Source: QWPN01 sp040880915
GTDB lineage: Bacteria > Planctomycetota > Planctomycetia > Pirellulales > UBA1268
DNA length: 64,000 nucleotides
Assembly: GCA_040880915.1 (NCBI GenBank)
Contig: JBBEEF010000208.1
Location: 1 to 64,000, forward strand
Direction of reading: 5' to 3'
The first letter of the stretch is position 1. Every line of letters starts with the position of its first letter. The notes under the pieces are model-generated. The model saw only the letters and a program-made list of their open reading frames with translations. It was not told the origin of the DNA and did no database searches. Shown here piece after piece: positions 45,332 through 53,075 of the stretch. Made by a program: the position numbers and the translations under genes.

Positions 45332-45390
45332 ACGTCGTTAGCGGGAACATGCCGTGGTTGTCCCTTCCGTATCGAGGTAAGATTGGAGGC

Positions 45391-45732
45391 ATGGCTCTCC
45401 CCGTTCCTCCGTCGTGGACACCAACAGCCGATCGGCTTCGCACCGCCGTTGAGCGGCTTGTGGCGGCAGCGCGGCCGAAGCAGATCATCCTGTTCGGTTC
45501 ATATGCCCGCGGCGATGCTGACGACCACAGCGACATTGATCTACTCGTTGTCGAGCCAGCCGTGGCTGATCGCTACGAAGAGATGATCCGGCTCAATCGT
45601 GCCCTGAAGGGGCTCGTCATGCCGGTGGATCTGCTGGTCGTCAGCGAAGAGGAATTCGAGCACCGCTCGGCGACGCCCGGCACGGTCGAACACACCGCCC
45701 GCTACGAGGGCCGGGTGCTCTATGCCGCCTGA
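45391..45732 (+). CDS. MNT-type nucleotidyltransferase (antitoxin of an MNT/HEPN pair)
   Basis: This 113-residue minimal nucleotidyltransferase has the signature GSYARG (36-41) and the metal-binding DID (Asp48, Asp50) in HSDIDLLVVE. Paired with HEPN proteins, such MNT antitoxins are known to silence the toxin by adenylylating it. ATG 45391 is chosen because it gives the normal domain start, though GGAGG at 45385-45389 lies only 1 nt before it. An alternative ATG at 45328 overlaps the recombinase stop. It overlaps the HEPN start (ATG 45722) by 11 nt, typical for such pairs. Confidence 0.88.
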   Translation: MALPVPPSWTPTADRLRTAVERLVAAARPKQIILFGSYARGDADDHSDIDLLVVEPAVADRYEEMIRLNRALKGLVMPVDLLVVSEEEFEHRSATPGTVEHTARYEGRVLYAA

Positions 45733-45929
45733 TCGCCATGATGTCCTGCTCCGCAAAGCGCGTCAGGATGAGCTNNNNNNNNNNNNNNNNNNNNNNNNNN
45801 NNNNNNNNNNNNNNNNNNNNNNNNNNNNNNNNNNNNNNNNNNNNNNNNNNNNNNNNNNNNNNNNNNNNNNNNNNCTATGCCGCCTGATCGCCATGATGTC
45901 CTGCTCCGCAAAGCGCGTCAGGATGAGCT
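45720..45929. other. assembly gap (100 N, 45775-45874) flanked by a perfect 55-bp duplication
   Basis: The 55 bases at 45720-45774 are identical to 45875-45929 (CTATGCCGCCTGATCGCCAT to AGGATGAGCT). They contain the end of the MNT gene and the start of the HEPN gene. Merging the two copies yields an uninterrupted, normally overlapping MNT-HEPN pair, so the gap is most likely an unjoined contig overlap rather than missing sequence. Confidence 0.9.
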
Positions 45930-46257
45930 CGTTGTGGAGCGGCTGCTCGGTGATCGTGACGTCGATGATGACACGCTCGGCTTTCACGCTCAGCAGGCCG
46001 CCGAGAAACTCCTGAAGGCTGCCTTGGCCGTCCGTGCCCTGGATTATCCGCGCACACACAATCTTGGTGCGTTGATCGAGTTGCTCGGCAAGGCTGGTGT
46101 GGTGCTACCGGCGGAGCTCGCGGATATTGATCGACTTACGCCCTTTGGCACCGTCTTTCGGTACGACGAGGTACTCCCGCAAGCCGGGCAGGATCGGTCT
46201 CGGTGGCTCGGGTGGATCCGCGCGCTCCGAACCTTCGTCGAGTCATACGAGCCTTAG
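45877..46257 (+). CDS. HEPN-domain protein (toxin of an MNT/HEPN pair)
   Basis: The 126-residue HEPN protein has the family core FHAQQAAEKLLKAALAVRALDYPRTHNLGALIELL (residues 36-70). Many HEPN toxins are RNases with an R-x4-6-H motif. Here the nearest arrangement is Arg-Ala-Leu-Asp-Tyr-Pro-Arg-Thr-His, not a perfect match, so RNase activity is uncertain. The apparent duplicate start before the N gap (ATG 45722) is an assembly artefact; the true gene is this copy, overlapping the MNT gene by 11 nt. An intrinsic terminator follows at 46334. Confidence 0.85.
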   Translation: MPPDRHDVLLRKARQDELVVERLLGDRDVDDDTLGFHAQQAAEKLLKAALAVRALDYPRTHNLGALIELLGKAGVVLPAELADIDRLTPFGTVFRYDEVLPQAGQDRSRWLGWIRALRTFVESYEP

Positions 46258-46333
46258 GGTGTAACCCATGGCCGTACTGTTCCAAACGACGCTGCTGCTG
46301 ATTCCAGCTGTAGCCAACAAATAGTTCCTACGG

Positions 46334-46366
46334 CTGCCGTCTCCTCGTTGGGCGGCAGGCTTTTTT
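46334..46366 (+). terminator. intrinsic terminator after the HEPN gene
   Basis: CTGCCGTC (46334-46341) pairs with GGCGGCAG (46351-46358) with one G-U and a 9-nt loop, followed after GC by six T (46361-46366). It lies 76 nt after the HEPN stop on the same strand. Confidence 0.8.
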
Positions 46367-46446
46367 CGGCTGAACGGATCGGCCGAAAAATCAGTGTTCG
46401 GCGCTGCGGGGCTTCATGGCCCGCGGCCACTCTCAATGTTCATCAC

Positions 46447-46490
46447 GGCAGGGGCGGTGCCCTCGGGTACCGCCCCTGCCTTCTTTTTTT
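46447..46490 (+). terminator. strong intrinsic terminator, just before a small gene
   Basis: A perfect 12-bp stem GGCAGGGGCGGT (46447-46458) / ACCGCCCCTGCC (46469-46480) with a 10-nt loop, followed by TTCTTTTTTT (46481-46490). It stands only 13 nt before the ATG of the 73-residue gene, overlapping its ribosome-binding region. It either ends a short transcript begun after the first terminator or works as a leader attenuator of the small gene. Confidence 0.88.
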
Positions 46491-46503
46491 CACGGAAGGT
46501 TCC

Positions 46504-46725
46504 ATGGTGAAGATCACCACATTCAACGACCGGCCGGTACTGCATGTGCAATACGTGCCCGACGGCACGGTCATCCTCAAACTCTACGAGCGTCGCCCCT
46601 CCGGCCGCGCTCGCCATATCCGCGTGTCGTTGGCCCAGTGGCTGGCCGGCCGCGGCATCTATCTCTTGGAAAGCCACGCCTCACGGCGTGCCCAGGCCCG
46701 ACAGTTCGCCCGCCGCTGCGGGTGA
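46504..46725 (+). CDS. small basic protein, unknown function
   Basis: A 73-residue protein (MVKITTFNDRPVLHVQYVPD at the start) with a beta-rich first half and an Arg-rich C-terminus (ASRRAQARQFARRCG). GGAAGG at 46494-46499 lies 4 nt before the ATG and sits directly after the terminator T-run. I do not recognise the family. Its net positive charge would suit RNA or DNA binding. A longer frame upstream (to 46348) runs through both the terminator and the ribosome-binding site and is not credible. A 64-bp palindrome follows its end. Confidence 0.5.
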   Translation: MVKITTFNDRPVLHVQYVPDGTVILKLYERRPSGRARHIRVSLAQWLAGRGIYLLESHASRRAQARQFARRCG

Positions 46726-46750
46726 TGGAAAACGGCTAGATTTCAAGCAC

Positions 46751-46814
46751 CATGAGCAACCGGGAATAAGTGCGTTTCCCGAACGGGTAACACGCTAATT
46801 CCCGCCTGCTCATG
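46751..46814. repeat. 64-bp imperfect palindrome with nested hairpin
   Basis: CATGAGCAACCGGGAATAAG (from 46751) pairs with CTAATTCCCGCCTGCTCATG (ending 46814), with 8 perfect outer pairs and further CGGGAAT/ATTCCCG pairs. The 16-nt centre TTTCCCGAACGGGTAA forms its own CCCG/CGGG hairpin. It lies between convergent open frames and may be a bidirectional terminator, or a remnant of a mobile-element end or recombination site. Confidence 0.7.
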
Positions 46815-46842
46815 CCCCCGCTTTTCCCAGGCATTCGGCACA

Positions 46843-47140
46843 TCACGCAAACCGATCCTGCACCACCACCTCTGACAGGGGCAGTTGACCGTCCTTTGGC
46901 CACGCGGGCTGCACCATCCCGCCGACGGTGACCATGAAGCTGATCACATGGTCGCTCGGTAGATTGATGATCTCGGCCACCTGCACCGGGTCAAACCCGA
47001 TCATCGGGCAAGAGTCGTAGCCCATCGCCTTCGCTACGGCAGACATCCTCTTCGTCTGGGGCACGAGCAAGTGGCTGATGCCGGCGGTCTGGCCGCGTGA
47101 TCGCTGGGTGGCCCCGGCCCATTGGGAATCAGCTTGAACT
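46843..47140 (-). pseudogene. nitroreductase C-terminal remnant
   Basis: The minus strand encodes the last ~70 residues of a nitroreductase-family flavoenzyme (AKAMGYDSCPMIGFDPVQVA, INLPSDHVISFMVTVGG, PAWPKDGQLPLSEVVVQDRF). The rest of the domain is absent. The open frame continues upstream as unrelated sequence to 47298. It is a truncated, non-functional gene. Confidence 0.8.
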
Positions 47141-47230
47141 TGTGGCACGTGGTTGCCAGGCGGATCGTAGTGGCCCGGTTTGTGAACACCGGTCGAAAAG
47201 TGCAGCGCGGGTCGGGTCAGGCCGCGCGGA

Positions 47231-48301
47231 TCAAAACTCCCGCAATAGCCGGCCGGCGTGAAGTGCGCGCGTGGTGAAGCCGTTTTCGCGCAGGGCATAC
47301 CAGAGGATGGTTGCGTTGATGCCGAAGATGGGGATGCCGAGCTGCGGCTCCAACTTTTCTGCCACAGCGGTCATGCTCGTGTTGGTGCCGCACTGCACGA
47401 CGGCATCGAGGTTGTTTTCTTTGGTGGCAAGCAGTTCGCGCACGGCCTTTTCTTTCGCGTCGTCGGGCAGGTGGGCGATCTACTGGACGTTGGCACAGGA
47501 AAATCCGAAGTTGGCCACCACTTCCACGCCCATGTCCTCAAACATTCTCACGCCGGACGCGTTGCCGTGCTTCTCCCACGGCGTGAGCACGCCGATGCGT
47601 TTCACCTTGTAGCGCTGGAGGGCGGCGCGGATCGCATCCTGCCACGTGGCCCAGGCAAGCAGACTGTAAGTCGCGAGTTCGGCCATTGTCTCGCGGATCG
47701 AATCCAGCCCGACAACGATGTGCTCAAGGCTCAGTCCCATGATGAGATACTGCGGGCGGGCCAGCAACGCCGTGCCGACCGCGCTCTTCACGCCGCCCAG
47801 AAATTCTTTCTTGAAAGCCTCGAGCCCCGCTTTGTCCGCCACCGCCGGCTTCGTCAGCACCGTGCTGATGTGGAGACCGATGCCATCGAGCCCGTCGTCA
47901 CGGTTTTTCACCAGGATGTTCCAAAGCTCACTCTCCATCGTGGTGTTGGTCGCCGGAATGATCAGGCCGAAGCGGCGGCGGTAGCAGCATGCGTCGGGAT
48001 GGCCGTCGGACAACTTCGCCACGTCGAAGAGATTTGTCGGCTCGCCGTTGTAAAATGGCCCCGGCGGCGCGATTGACGGCATGGGCGGGGCGTTGACGTC
48101 CGGGATGAAGATCGGACGGCCAGACAACGCGCCGGTGATGGTTTTGCCTGCTTCGCGATTCATAGGTTCAGCGCACGCCGTGAGCGCGGTGCCGGCGGCC
48201 TCGGCACGCCAGCCTGCGGCCACTACGCCCAAAGCGATAGCCCCGCCGGCAATCACCTTTCGACGCGTTATCGGGTCCGGTTGGGTGTGGGGAGAGATCA
48301 A
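47231..48301 (-). pseudogene. maleate isomerase/AMDase-like gene with Tat-like signal, interrupted by TAG
   Basis: One minus-strand frame encodes a twin-Arg type signal (ITRRKVIAGGAIALGVVAAG), a linker, then an Asp/Glu-racemase-superfamily domain of the maleate cis-trans isomerase/arylmalonate decarboxylase type. The domain shows RRRFGLIIPATNTTMESEL, QYLIMGLSLEHIVVGLDS, KRIGVLTPWEKHGNASG, then a TAG at 47480-47482 after SCANVQ. In the same frame it continues with VVQCGTNTSMTAVAEKLEPQLGIPIFGINATILWYAL to the end at 47231. A single nonsense codon therefore splits an otherwise intact gene. The first codon is TTG at 48301, abutting an IS5 remnant that may have removed the native 5' end. An exported isomerase of this family would be unusual. 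Confidence 0.75.
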
Positions 48302-48510
48302 TGGGGCTGACTCTGGGGAGGGGTCATGGAGGCCTGCTTGCCGAAGACGGATCGGCCGTCGTGTCGCAGCTTCTCGTTGTTCTTTCGCGGGATCAACGGC
48401 TTGATGCCGTACTTCCGAAGCCAGTTCCGCACACGATCATAGCTGGAGTCTTTGTCGCCAGCCAATCGTGTTGGCCACTTGCGTGGCCTGCCCACAGGCA
48501 AGCCCAGTTG
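48298..48510 (-). pseudogene. IS5-family transposase remnant
   Basis: About 65 codons read VGRPRKWPTRLAGDKDSSYD, RVRNWLRKYGIKPLIPRKNN and EKLRHDGRSVFGKQA, the block around the second catalytic Asp of IS5-type DDE transposases. Both the start and the end of the gene are missing. The frame upstream dissolves into a simple-sequence repeat. Confidence 0.82.
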
Positions 48511-48554
48511 GCGTTGGGTGATTTTGGATGCCCCTTCTCCGTTTCTCTGGCCTC

Positions 48555-48615
48555 GCGCTCGTGTGTGCGTGCGCTCGTGTGCGTGCGCTCGTGTGCGTGC
48601 GCTCGTGTGTACACG
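48555..48615. repeat. 14-bp simple tandem repeat
   Basis: About four copies of GTGCGTGCGCTCGT (alternating purine/pyrimidine), ending in TGTACACGCGCGCGCG. Such GT/GC alternation can adopt Z-DNA and is prone to slippage. It lies in an otherwise gene-free stretch (48511-48783) before topB; nothing else was recognised there. Confidence 0.85.
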
Positions 48616-48783
48616 CGCGCGCGTTTTAAGAATGGTCGCGTCATCACGCGTGCATGAAGCAGCCATCGCAACCAAAAAAGCGACGCGATGTCCTTGACGA
48701 TCTGCTGATGTGGATCTAGTTGTTAATAAGGCGACGCCGCTGTCGTTGCCTTCCACCACGCACTTCACAAAGGAACCTTCGCC

Positions 48784-51024
48784 ATGGTTACTGCCACTCA
48801 CCACGACATCGTTCAGTCCAAAACACTTGTGATCGCAGAGAAGCCATCGGTGGCATCTGACATCGCCAAGGCGCTCGGTGGCTTTACGAAGCACGACGAC
48901 CACTACGAGTCTGATTCACTTGTGATCGCCGCCGCCGCAGGGCACTTACTGGTTGATGTGTTGCCAAAGCCCTGGGCGCTCGCAGCCCTTCCGTTGCTTC
49001 CGGATGTGTTCGAGAAGAAGCCCGCGACGAAGCAGGGCAAGCGGCTCGCCGACCTTGTGGCGCTATTGCAGCGCGATGATGTGGCAGGTGTGATCAATGC
49101 CTGCGACGCAGGTCGGGAGGGGGAGCTGATTTTTCGGGAGATCATCGAGCACGCCGGCTGTGGGAAGCCTGTTCGGCGGCTCTGGCTACAGTCGATGACG
49201 TCCGCGGCGATCCGGCGGGCCTTTAATGAGCTCCGGCCCGCCGCGGCGCTCCAGGGCCTGGCAGATGCCGCCGTCTGCCGATCGCTTGCCGACTGCTGGC
49301 TCGGCATGAACATGACCAGGGCGCTGACGGGCATCATGAAGCGGGCCGGCCGTTACGACATGACACCCGCCGGCCGGGTCCAAACCCCCACCTTGATGAT
49401 GGTTTGCGAGCGAGACCTGGAGATCGAGGGCTTTGTGCCGAAGCCCTACTGGCTCCTAGCTGGCTCCTTCACGCTGGCCGACGGCCGGATTATCGAGGCG
49501 AGCTGGACCGGGCGGGGGGAAGCGGCCAGCGAGGACCAGGGCCGGCGAATCGGCAGCCGTGAGCGGGCCGAGTCGATCATGCAGAAGGCGGCTGGGAAGA
49601 CGGCGACCGTTTCGGCTCGACAGCGAGTGGACGTCAAGAAGCCGCCGCTGCTGTTCAAGCTCAACGACCTGCTCTCCGAGGCGAGCAGTCTCTTTGGGTA
49701 CTCGGCCGACCGGACGCAGAGCATCGCTCAATCGCTCTACGACAAGAAGCTGATCACCTATCCGCGAACGGAGTCGCAATACCTCCGACCGGAAGACGAT
49801 GTCGAGATGGTGCGGGAGCGTCTTGAGCAGATCGTCTCGTCGATGCCCGCTCTGGCCGGTCCGGCGAGCGAGGCGCTTGCCCGTGGTGTCGATCCAGGCA
49901 ACACGCGGGTATTCGACAGCTCCAAAGTGGGCGACCACTTCGCGATCGTCCCAGCCGAAATCACAGCCGCGCTACCAAAGCTCAACGACGCCGAGCAGAA
50001 GATCTACGAGCTGATCCTGCGGCGGTTCGTGGCCGCCTTCCTGCCCCCGTCGGAAACAAGCATCCACACACTCTCGTTCACGGCGGCCGGGGAGACCTTC
50101 GAAGCTGTGACACGAACCATCCGGGTGCCGGGTTGGCGAGTGGTAGACGGCAAGGTGGCCGAAGCCCCGCCGGTGGGCCACGGGGAAGACAGCAGCGATT
50201 CAGTATCCGCCGAAACCGGCAGGATCGTGATGGAGGAGCGGGCGACGACACCGCCGCGCGGGCGTTTCACCGATGGCACGCTCTTGAAGGCGATGGAGAC
50301 GGCTGGCAAGTTTGTGGACGACGAAGAAGCCCAGGAAGCGATGCGAGGATCGGGTCTGGGAACAGCGGCCACTCGCACGGGGGTGATCAAGAAGTTGTTG
50401 GCGGAGGGCTATCTCAAGCGGCAAGGTCGTGAACTCCATGCCACGCCCAAGGCGCAGTCGCTGAAGAAGGTCTTAGAGCGGCTGCGGCTCGAGGTGCTGA
50501 CGAGCCCGGAAATGACGGGCCGCTGGGAAGCGCGGCTGGCGGAGATTGAAGCCGGCACTGGCGACATCGCGGCGTTCAAAGCCGATATCCGGGCACTAAC
50601 GAAGCAGTTGGTGGAGAAGATCGTCTCGTCGCCGGCAGACCTCGTGCTCCAGGAGCTGCCGGATGTGCTGTTTCCCGGCACCGGGCAGCACTTCGTGGAG
50701 CTCCTCCAAGATTACGTGACCGTGGACGGCACGGTGCGGATCCCCAAGGTGATCCGCGGGCGGCATCTTCTGCCTGATGAACTGCGAACACTCCTCAAGG
50801 ACGGGGTTGTGGGGCCGCTCGAGGGCTTTTACAGCCCGCGGACGCGGAAGACATACCCGGCGTGCATTCGCTGGGATGCGGAGTCAAATCGCTACGAGGT
50901 GTTTTTCGATGACGTCCGCGAGCGCTTTGAGCCTGCCGACCATCCCCGGATCGTCATCGGCCCGGAGGGTAAGCCGTCTTTCGAGTTTCCTGATTCCACG
51001 AAGCGGCCCCGTGTTGCGAAATAG
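48784..51024 (+). CDS. topB: DNA topoisomerase III (type IA)
   Basis: This 746-residue type IA topoisomerase has the TOPRIM domain (LVIAEKPSVASDIAKALGG; acidic triad in NACDAGREGEL) and the active-site Tyr326 in LITYPRTESQYL (usual LITYPRTDS). Gate-domain blocks RVQTPTLMMVCERDLEIEGF and GLGTAATRTGVIKKLLAEGYL follow. The C-terminus has no zinc-ribbon cysteines but a 100-residue tail (about 640-746, starting PDVLFPGTGQHFVELLQDYV). AAAGGA at 48769-48774 lies 9 nt before the ATG. Placed in an accessory island with one unknown downstream gene, it is more like a plasmid- or ICE-type TopB than a housekeeping copy. It relaxes and decatenates single-stranded regions. Confidence 0.93.
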   Translation: MVTATHHDIVQSKTLVIAEKPSVASDIAKALGGFTKHDDHYESDSLVIAAAAGHLLVDVLPKPWALAALPLLPDVFEKKPATKQGKRLADLVALLQRDDVAGVINACDAGREGELIFREIIEHAGCGKPVRRLWLQSMTSAAIRRAFNELRPAAALQGLADAAVCRSLADCWLGMNMTRALTGIMKRAGRYDMTPAGRVQTPTLMMVCERDLEIEGFVPKPYWLLAGSFTLADGRIIEASWTGRGEAASEDQGRRIGSRERAESIMQKAAGKTATVSARQRVDVKKPPLLFKLNDLLSEASSLFGYSADRTQSIAQSLYDKKLITYPRTESQYLRPEDDVEMVRERLEQIVSSMPALAGPASEALARGVDPGNTRVFDSSKVGDHFAIVPAEITAALPKLNDAEQKIYELILRRFVAAFLPPSETSIHTLSFTAAGETFEAVTRTIRVPGWRVVDGKVAEAPPVGHGEDSSDSVSAETGRIVMEERATTPPRGRFTDGTLLKAMETAGKFVDDEEAQEAMRGSGLGTAATRTGVIKKLLAEGYLKRQGRELHATPKAQSLKKVLERLRLEVLTSPEMTGRWEARLAEIEAGTGDIAAFKADIRALTKQLVEKIVSSPADLVLQELPDVLFPGTGQHFVELLQDYVTVDGTVRIPKVIRGRHLLPDELRTLLKDGVVGPLEGFYSPRTRKTYPACIRWDAESNRYEVFFDDVRERFEPADHPRIVIGPEGKPSFEFPDSTKRPRVAK

Positions 51025-51065
51025 TTGCCAACGATTGCTCCATCATGCCACCAAGGACTACCGCC

Positions 51066-52046
51066 ATGTCGTTTTATCCGTCACCCGAACCGCTGTCCGT
51101 GGTGCCCGACCCCGCCCGCTACGAGCAGATGCTGCTTCGAGCTGCGGGCATGGGCATTGGCACCGACGCCCCGCAGACCTGGTCGATCGAAGACGCAGCC
51201 GCGTTCTGGCTGCCCGGCTGGAAGCCACCTTCTGCCGACAGCGATGCGCTTCCGGCCAATGGAATCATGGGGCTGGCCACGCGAGCGTTCTTCTCTTTGT
51301 ATGGCGACCTGCCACCGATCGGGCCACTCCGCGCGCAGCTCGCGAAGCTGCCAAGGTTCGTCAGGGTGCTCGAAAGCATGCCGTACCAAGGCGTATCACC
51401 CCACGGCTTATGCTACGCCGCTCATCTGGCCTTCGCCCCCGATGGTCAGGCTATTCGCGAGACACTGCAAAACACAGGTTTTCGGGCACTCGCCGAGAAG
51501 CAGGGCGTTCGCTGCGACGAGCCTTCGTGCAGAGAGTCGGAGTCGATGCTTGGCCGGTGCATTCCGCACGCCGTGTTCACCAACGCCCGCCGTTCAGGGC
51601 TCCTGCTTCCGACCCGCAGGCTCGACGCCAGTCCGCTCACGCTCCTGATCACGCCGCTCAGCGATTGGCGGACCAAGCGACCATACATTGTGGTGCGAAA
51701 GAGCACGGAACACATCAAGTGCCTCTACGCTCCGTATTGGGTGTACGACGCAATCACGAATCTGGCCCGGCTTGTTCCCGCCCTGCTCACCGACCGCGAT
51801 TGCCAATCGCTGATCCGGTTCACGGTCGCCAAGGGCCATGCCAAATGCATCGAGAATCTGCGACAACCCCTCAGCCAGGTCATCCGCGCGCGGGATTCAA
51901 AGACCGGCCAATACGGGCATGCCTACATCGATCGCGTGAGAGGAGCCGTTGGGCTCATTTGGCAACTCAGCGGAGCGACGTCGTTCGTAGACATCGATCT
52001 CGCTGAGCCGATCGAACTGTGGTTTGGCAAAAAGAACCTATATTGA
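51066..52046 (+). CDS. unknown protein downstream of topB
   Basis: A 326-residue protein starting MSFYPSPEPLSVVPDPARYE. It contains a conserved-looking central Cys set (GVRCDEPSCRESESMLGRC) and a hydrophilic C-terminus ending EPIELWFGKKNLY. AAGGA at 51053-51057 supports ATG 51066 over the earlier ATG 51045. It starts 41 nt after topB on the same strand, so the two are probably an operon. I recognise no family. A role linked to TopB (plasmid- or ICE-related DNA processing) is only guilt by association. Confidence 0.6.
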   Translation: MSFYPSPEPLSVVPDPARYEQMLLRAAGMGIGTDAPQTWSIEDAAAFWLPGWKPPSADSDALPANGIMGLATRAFFSLYGDLPPIGPLRAQLAKLPRFVRVLESMPYQGVSPHGLCYAAHLAFAPDGQAIRETLQNTGFRALAEKQGVRCDEPSCRESESMLGRCIPHAVFTNARRSGLLLPTRRLDASPLTLLITPLSDWRTKRPYIVVRKSTEHIKCLYAPYWVYDAITNLARLVPALLTDRDCQSLIRFTVAKGHAKCIENLRQPLSQVIRARDSKTGQYGHAYIDRVRGAVGLIWQLSGATSFVDIDLAEPIELWFGKKNLY

Positions 52047-52147
52047 CCCCGCGACGCAACCGGTGGCACGTGCCTTGGAAGGTAGGACGACTACGACATA
52101 AGCCGAGCGTAGTGAGCCGAAGGCAGGCCCACGCCGGCAACCCCTTC

Positions 52148-52200
52148 ACCGTTCCCCTGGCCCTTCTTGGGGTTCCCCGAGGCAGAGTGGCTCGGCGCAG
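52148..52200 (+). repeat. fragment of the HIT-gene 5' coding region
   Basis: CACCGTTCCCCTGGCCCTTC followed by TTGGGGTTCCCCGAGGCAGA matches the beginning of the HIT/helicase gene at 57860-57905 but without its promoter or ATG context. It lies between the topB-linked gene and the first toxin-antitoxin operon. Confidence 0.75.
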
Positions 52201-52258
52201 TGGACTTTGCCTTGGCAGATAGCGATGAAGGTGCCAGCCGACACGCAGTACTTTGTGA

Positions 52259-52558
52259 TCAGATTCCTGGTGGTCGCCGCCAATACTCGGGCCGGCGACT
52301 ATGGTGGGCGATTGCAACCACGGTGACGTGATCGCCTTGGACCTGAAAAACGAGTCGGTATGGAAATCGTTTCACACGGGCCTGATGATTCACCGTCTCC
52401 ACGCTGGCAAACCGCTCGGGATCGCGTGCCACGCGATCAAGACACCCGTGTATCTCGTCGCTGAACCGGATGGCAGCAGATTCGCTTCTGGCGGCGTACC
52501 AATCAAAGGCAGCGTCGAAGTCCGCCTGAGCACCGGCGAGAAACACAATCTCTTTCAT
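52259..52558 (-). CDS. ParE/RelE-type toxin
   Basis: The 99-residue toxin of the ParE/RelE superfamily has FLAGAQADFDAAFDWYAARS, a helical pair, and the terminal beta-sheet RVKRFPYRLVFQVQGDHVTVVAIAHHSRRPEYW. The last segment, with HHSRRPEYW, is typical of the ParE branch. The antitoxin lies just upstream and shares 1 nt (TGATG). Expected to inhibit gyrase or cleave mRNA; which one cannot be told. Confidence 0.88.
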   Translation of the reverse strand: MKEIVFLAGAQADFDAAFDWYAARSESAAIRFSDEIHGCLDRVARDPERFASVETVNHQARVKRFPYRLVFQVQGDHVTVVAIAHHSRRPEYWRRPPGI

Positions 52559-52824
52559 CAGTCGCCCGGAATTCTCTCTGGCGTGCTCTCCGGCGACTTG
52601 CGGAGCCGTGCCATGGCCTGGCTACGAACGACTTCCCATGGAATCGTCTGAGCCGAGCCAGCAGCGAGATCGGCCGACCGCTTACGAATTTCGTTCATCC
52701 ACTCGTCCGATAGAGGTGGCAGCGCCTCGTCGGGCAGCGTGTCCCAGAGGGCATCGATGAGTTCGAGGCGGTCTGTGACGTTCAGTTGGGCCGCATCGGC
52801 CAGCAGTGCGTCGATCGTGCTCAT
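52558..52824 (-). CDS. addiction-module antitoxin (PF09720-type)
   Basis: The 88-residue protein begins MSTIDALLADAAQLNVTDRL and carries the family block LIDALWDTLPDEALPPLSDEW, the typical N-terminal part of unstable antitoxins that pair with ParE/RelE toxins. ATG 52824 is used because the promoter lies directly upstream at 52849-52877; the longer open frame starts inside that promoter. First gene of a two-gene operon. Confidence 0.87.
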   Translation of the reverse strand: MSTIDALLADAAQLNVTDRLELIDALWDTLPDEALPPLSDEWMNEIRKRSADLAAGSAQTIPWEVVRSQAMARLRKSPESTPERIPGD

Positions 52825-52848
52825 TGTGGGGACCCTATGACTCGGCGA

Positions 52849-52877
52849 AGTATACGGGCGTCCACTCTCGATGTCAA
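52849..52877 (-). promoter_or_regulatory. sigma70-type promoter P1 of a toxin-antitoxin operon
   Basis: On the minus strand: TTGACA (52877-52872), 17-nt spacer, TATACT (52854-52849), 24 nt before the antitoxin ATG. Spacer and flanks (GTGGACGCCCG before TATACT) match the other toxin-antitoxin promoters in the island. Confidence 0.85.
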
Positions 52878-52893
52878 CGCCCGGCCGTCGCTC

Positions 52894-53035
52894 GATTCTA
52901 CCCGGGACCAAGGTTGACCCGCGGGTTCATGCACTGCCGGCATGCCGCCGGATGCCACATCACCGCTCCCCTGGCCCGTCTTGGGGTTCCCCGAGGCGGA
53001 GTGGCTCTGCGGCAACTCGCTCTGCTTCGCGATTT
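52894..53035 (+). pseudogene. HIT-gene promoter and 5' fragment, copy a
   Basis: GATTCTACCCGGGACCAAGG (from 52894) and the following ~110 nt match the promoter and first ~30 codons of the HIT/helicase gene at 57793-57935 (GCCGGATGCCACATCACCGC, GCGGAGTGGCTCTGCG). The ATG region is slightly disturbed and the copy ends at GCTTCGCGATTTGA. It stands back to back with promoter P1. Confidence 0.85.
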
Positions 53036-53075
53036 GAACCCCTTGCCTTCGGCCCGGGCTGCGGCAGCTGAGAGA

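Noticed and set aside
45722..45774. Second HEPN gene start before the N gap
   Set aside because: Identical to the true start at 45877; an assembly duplicate.
48555..48615. Possible CRISPR array
   Set aside because: The units are 14 bp with no spacers between them; it is a simple tandem repeat.
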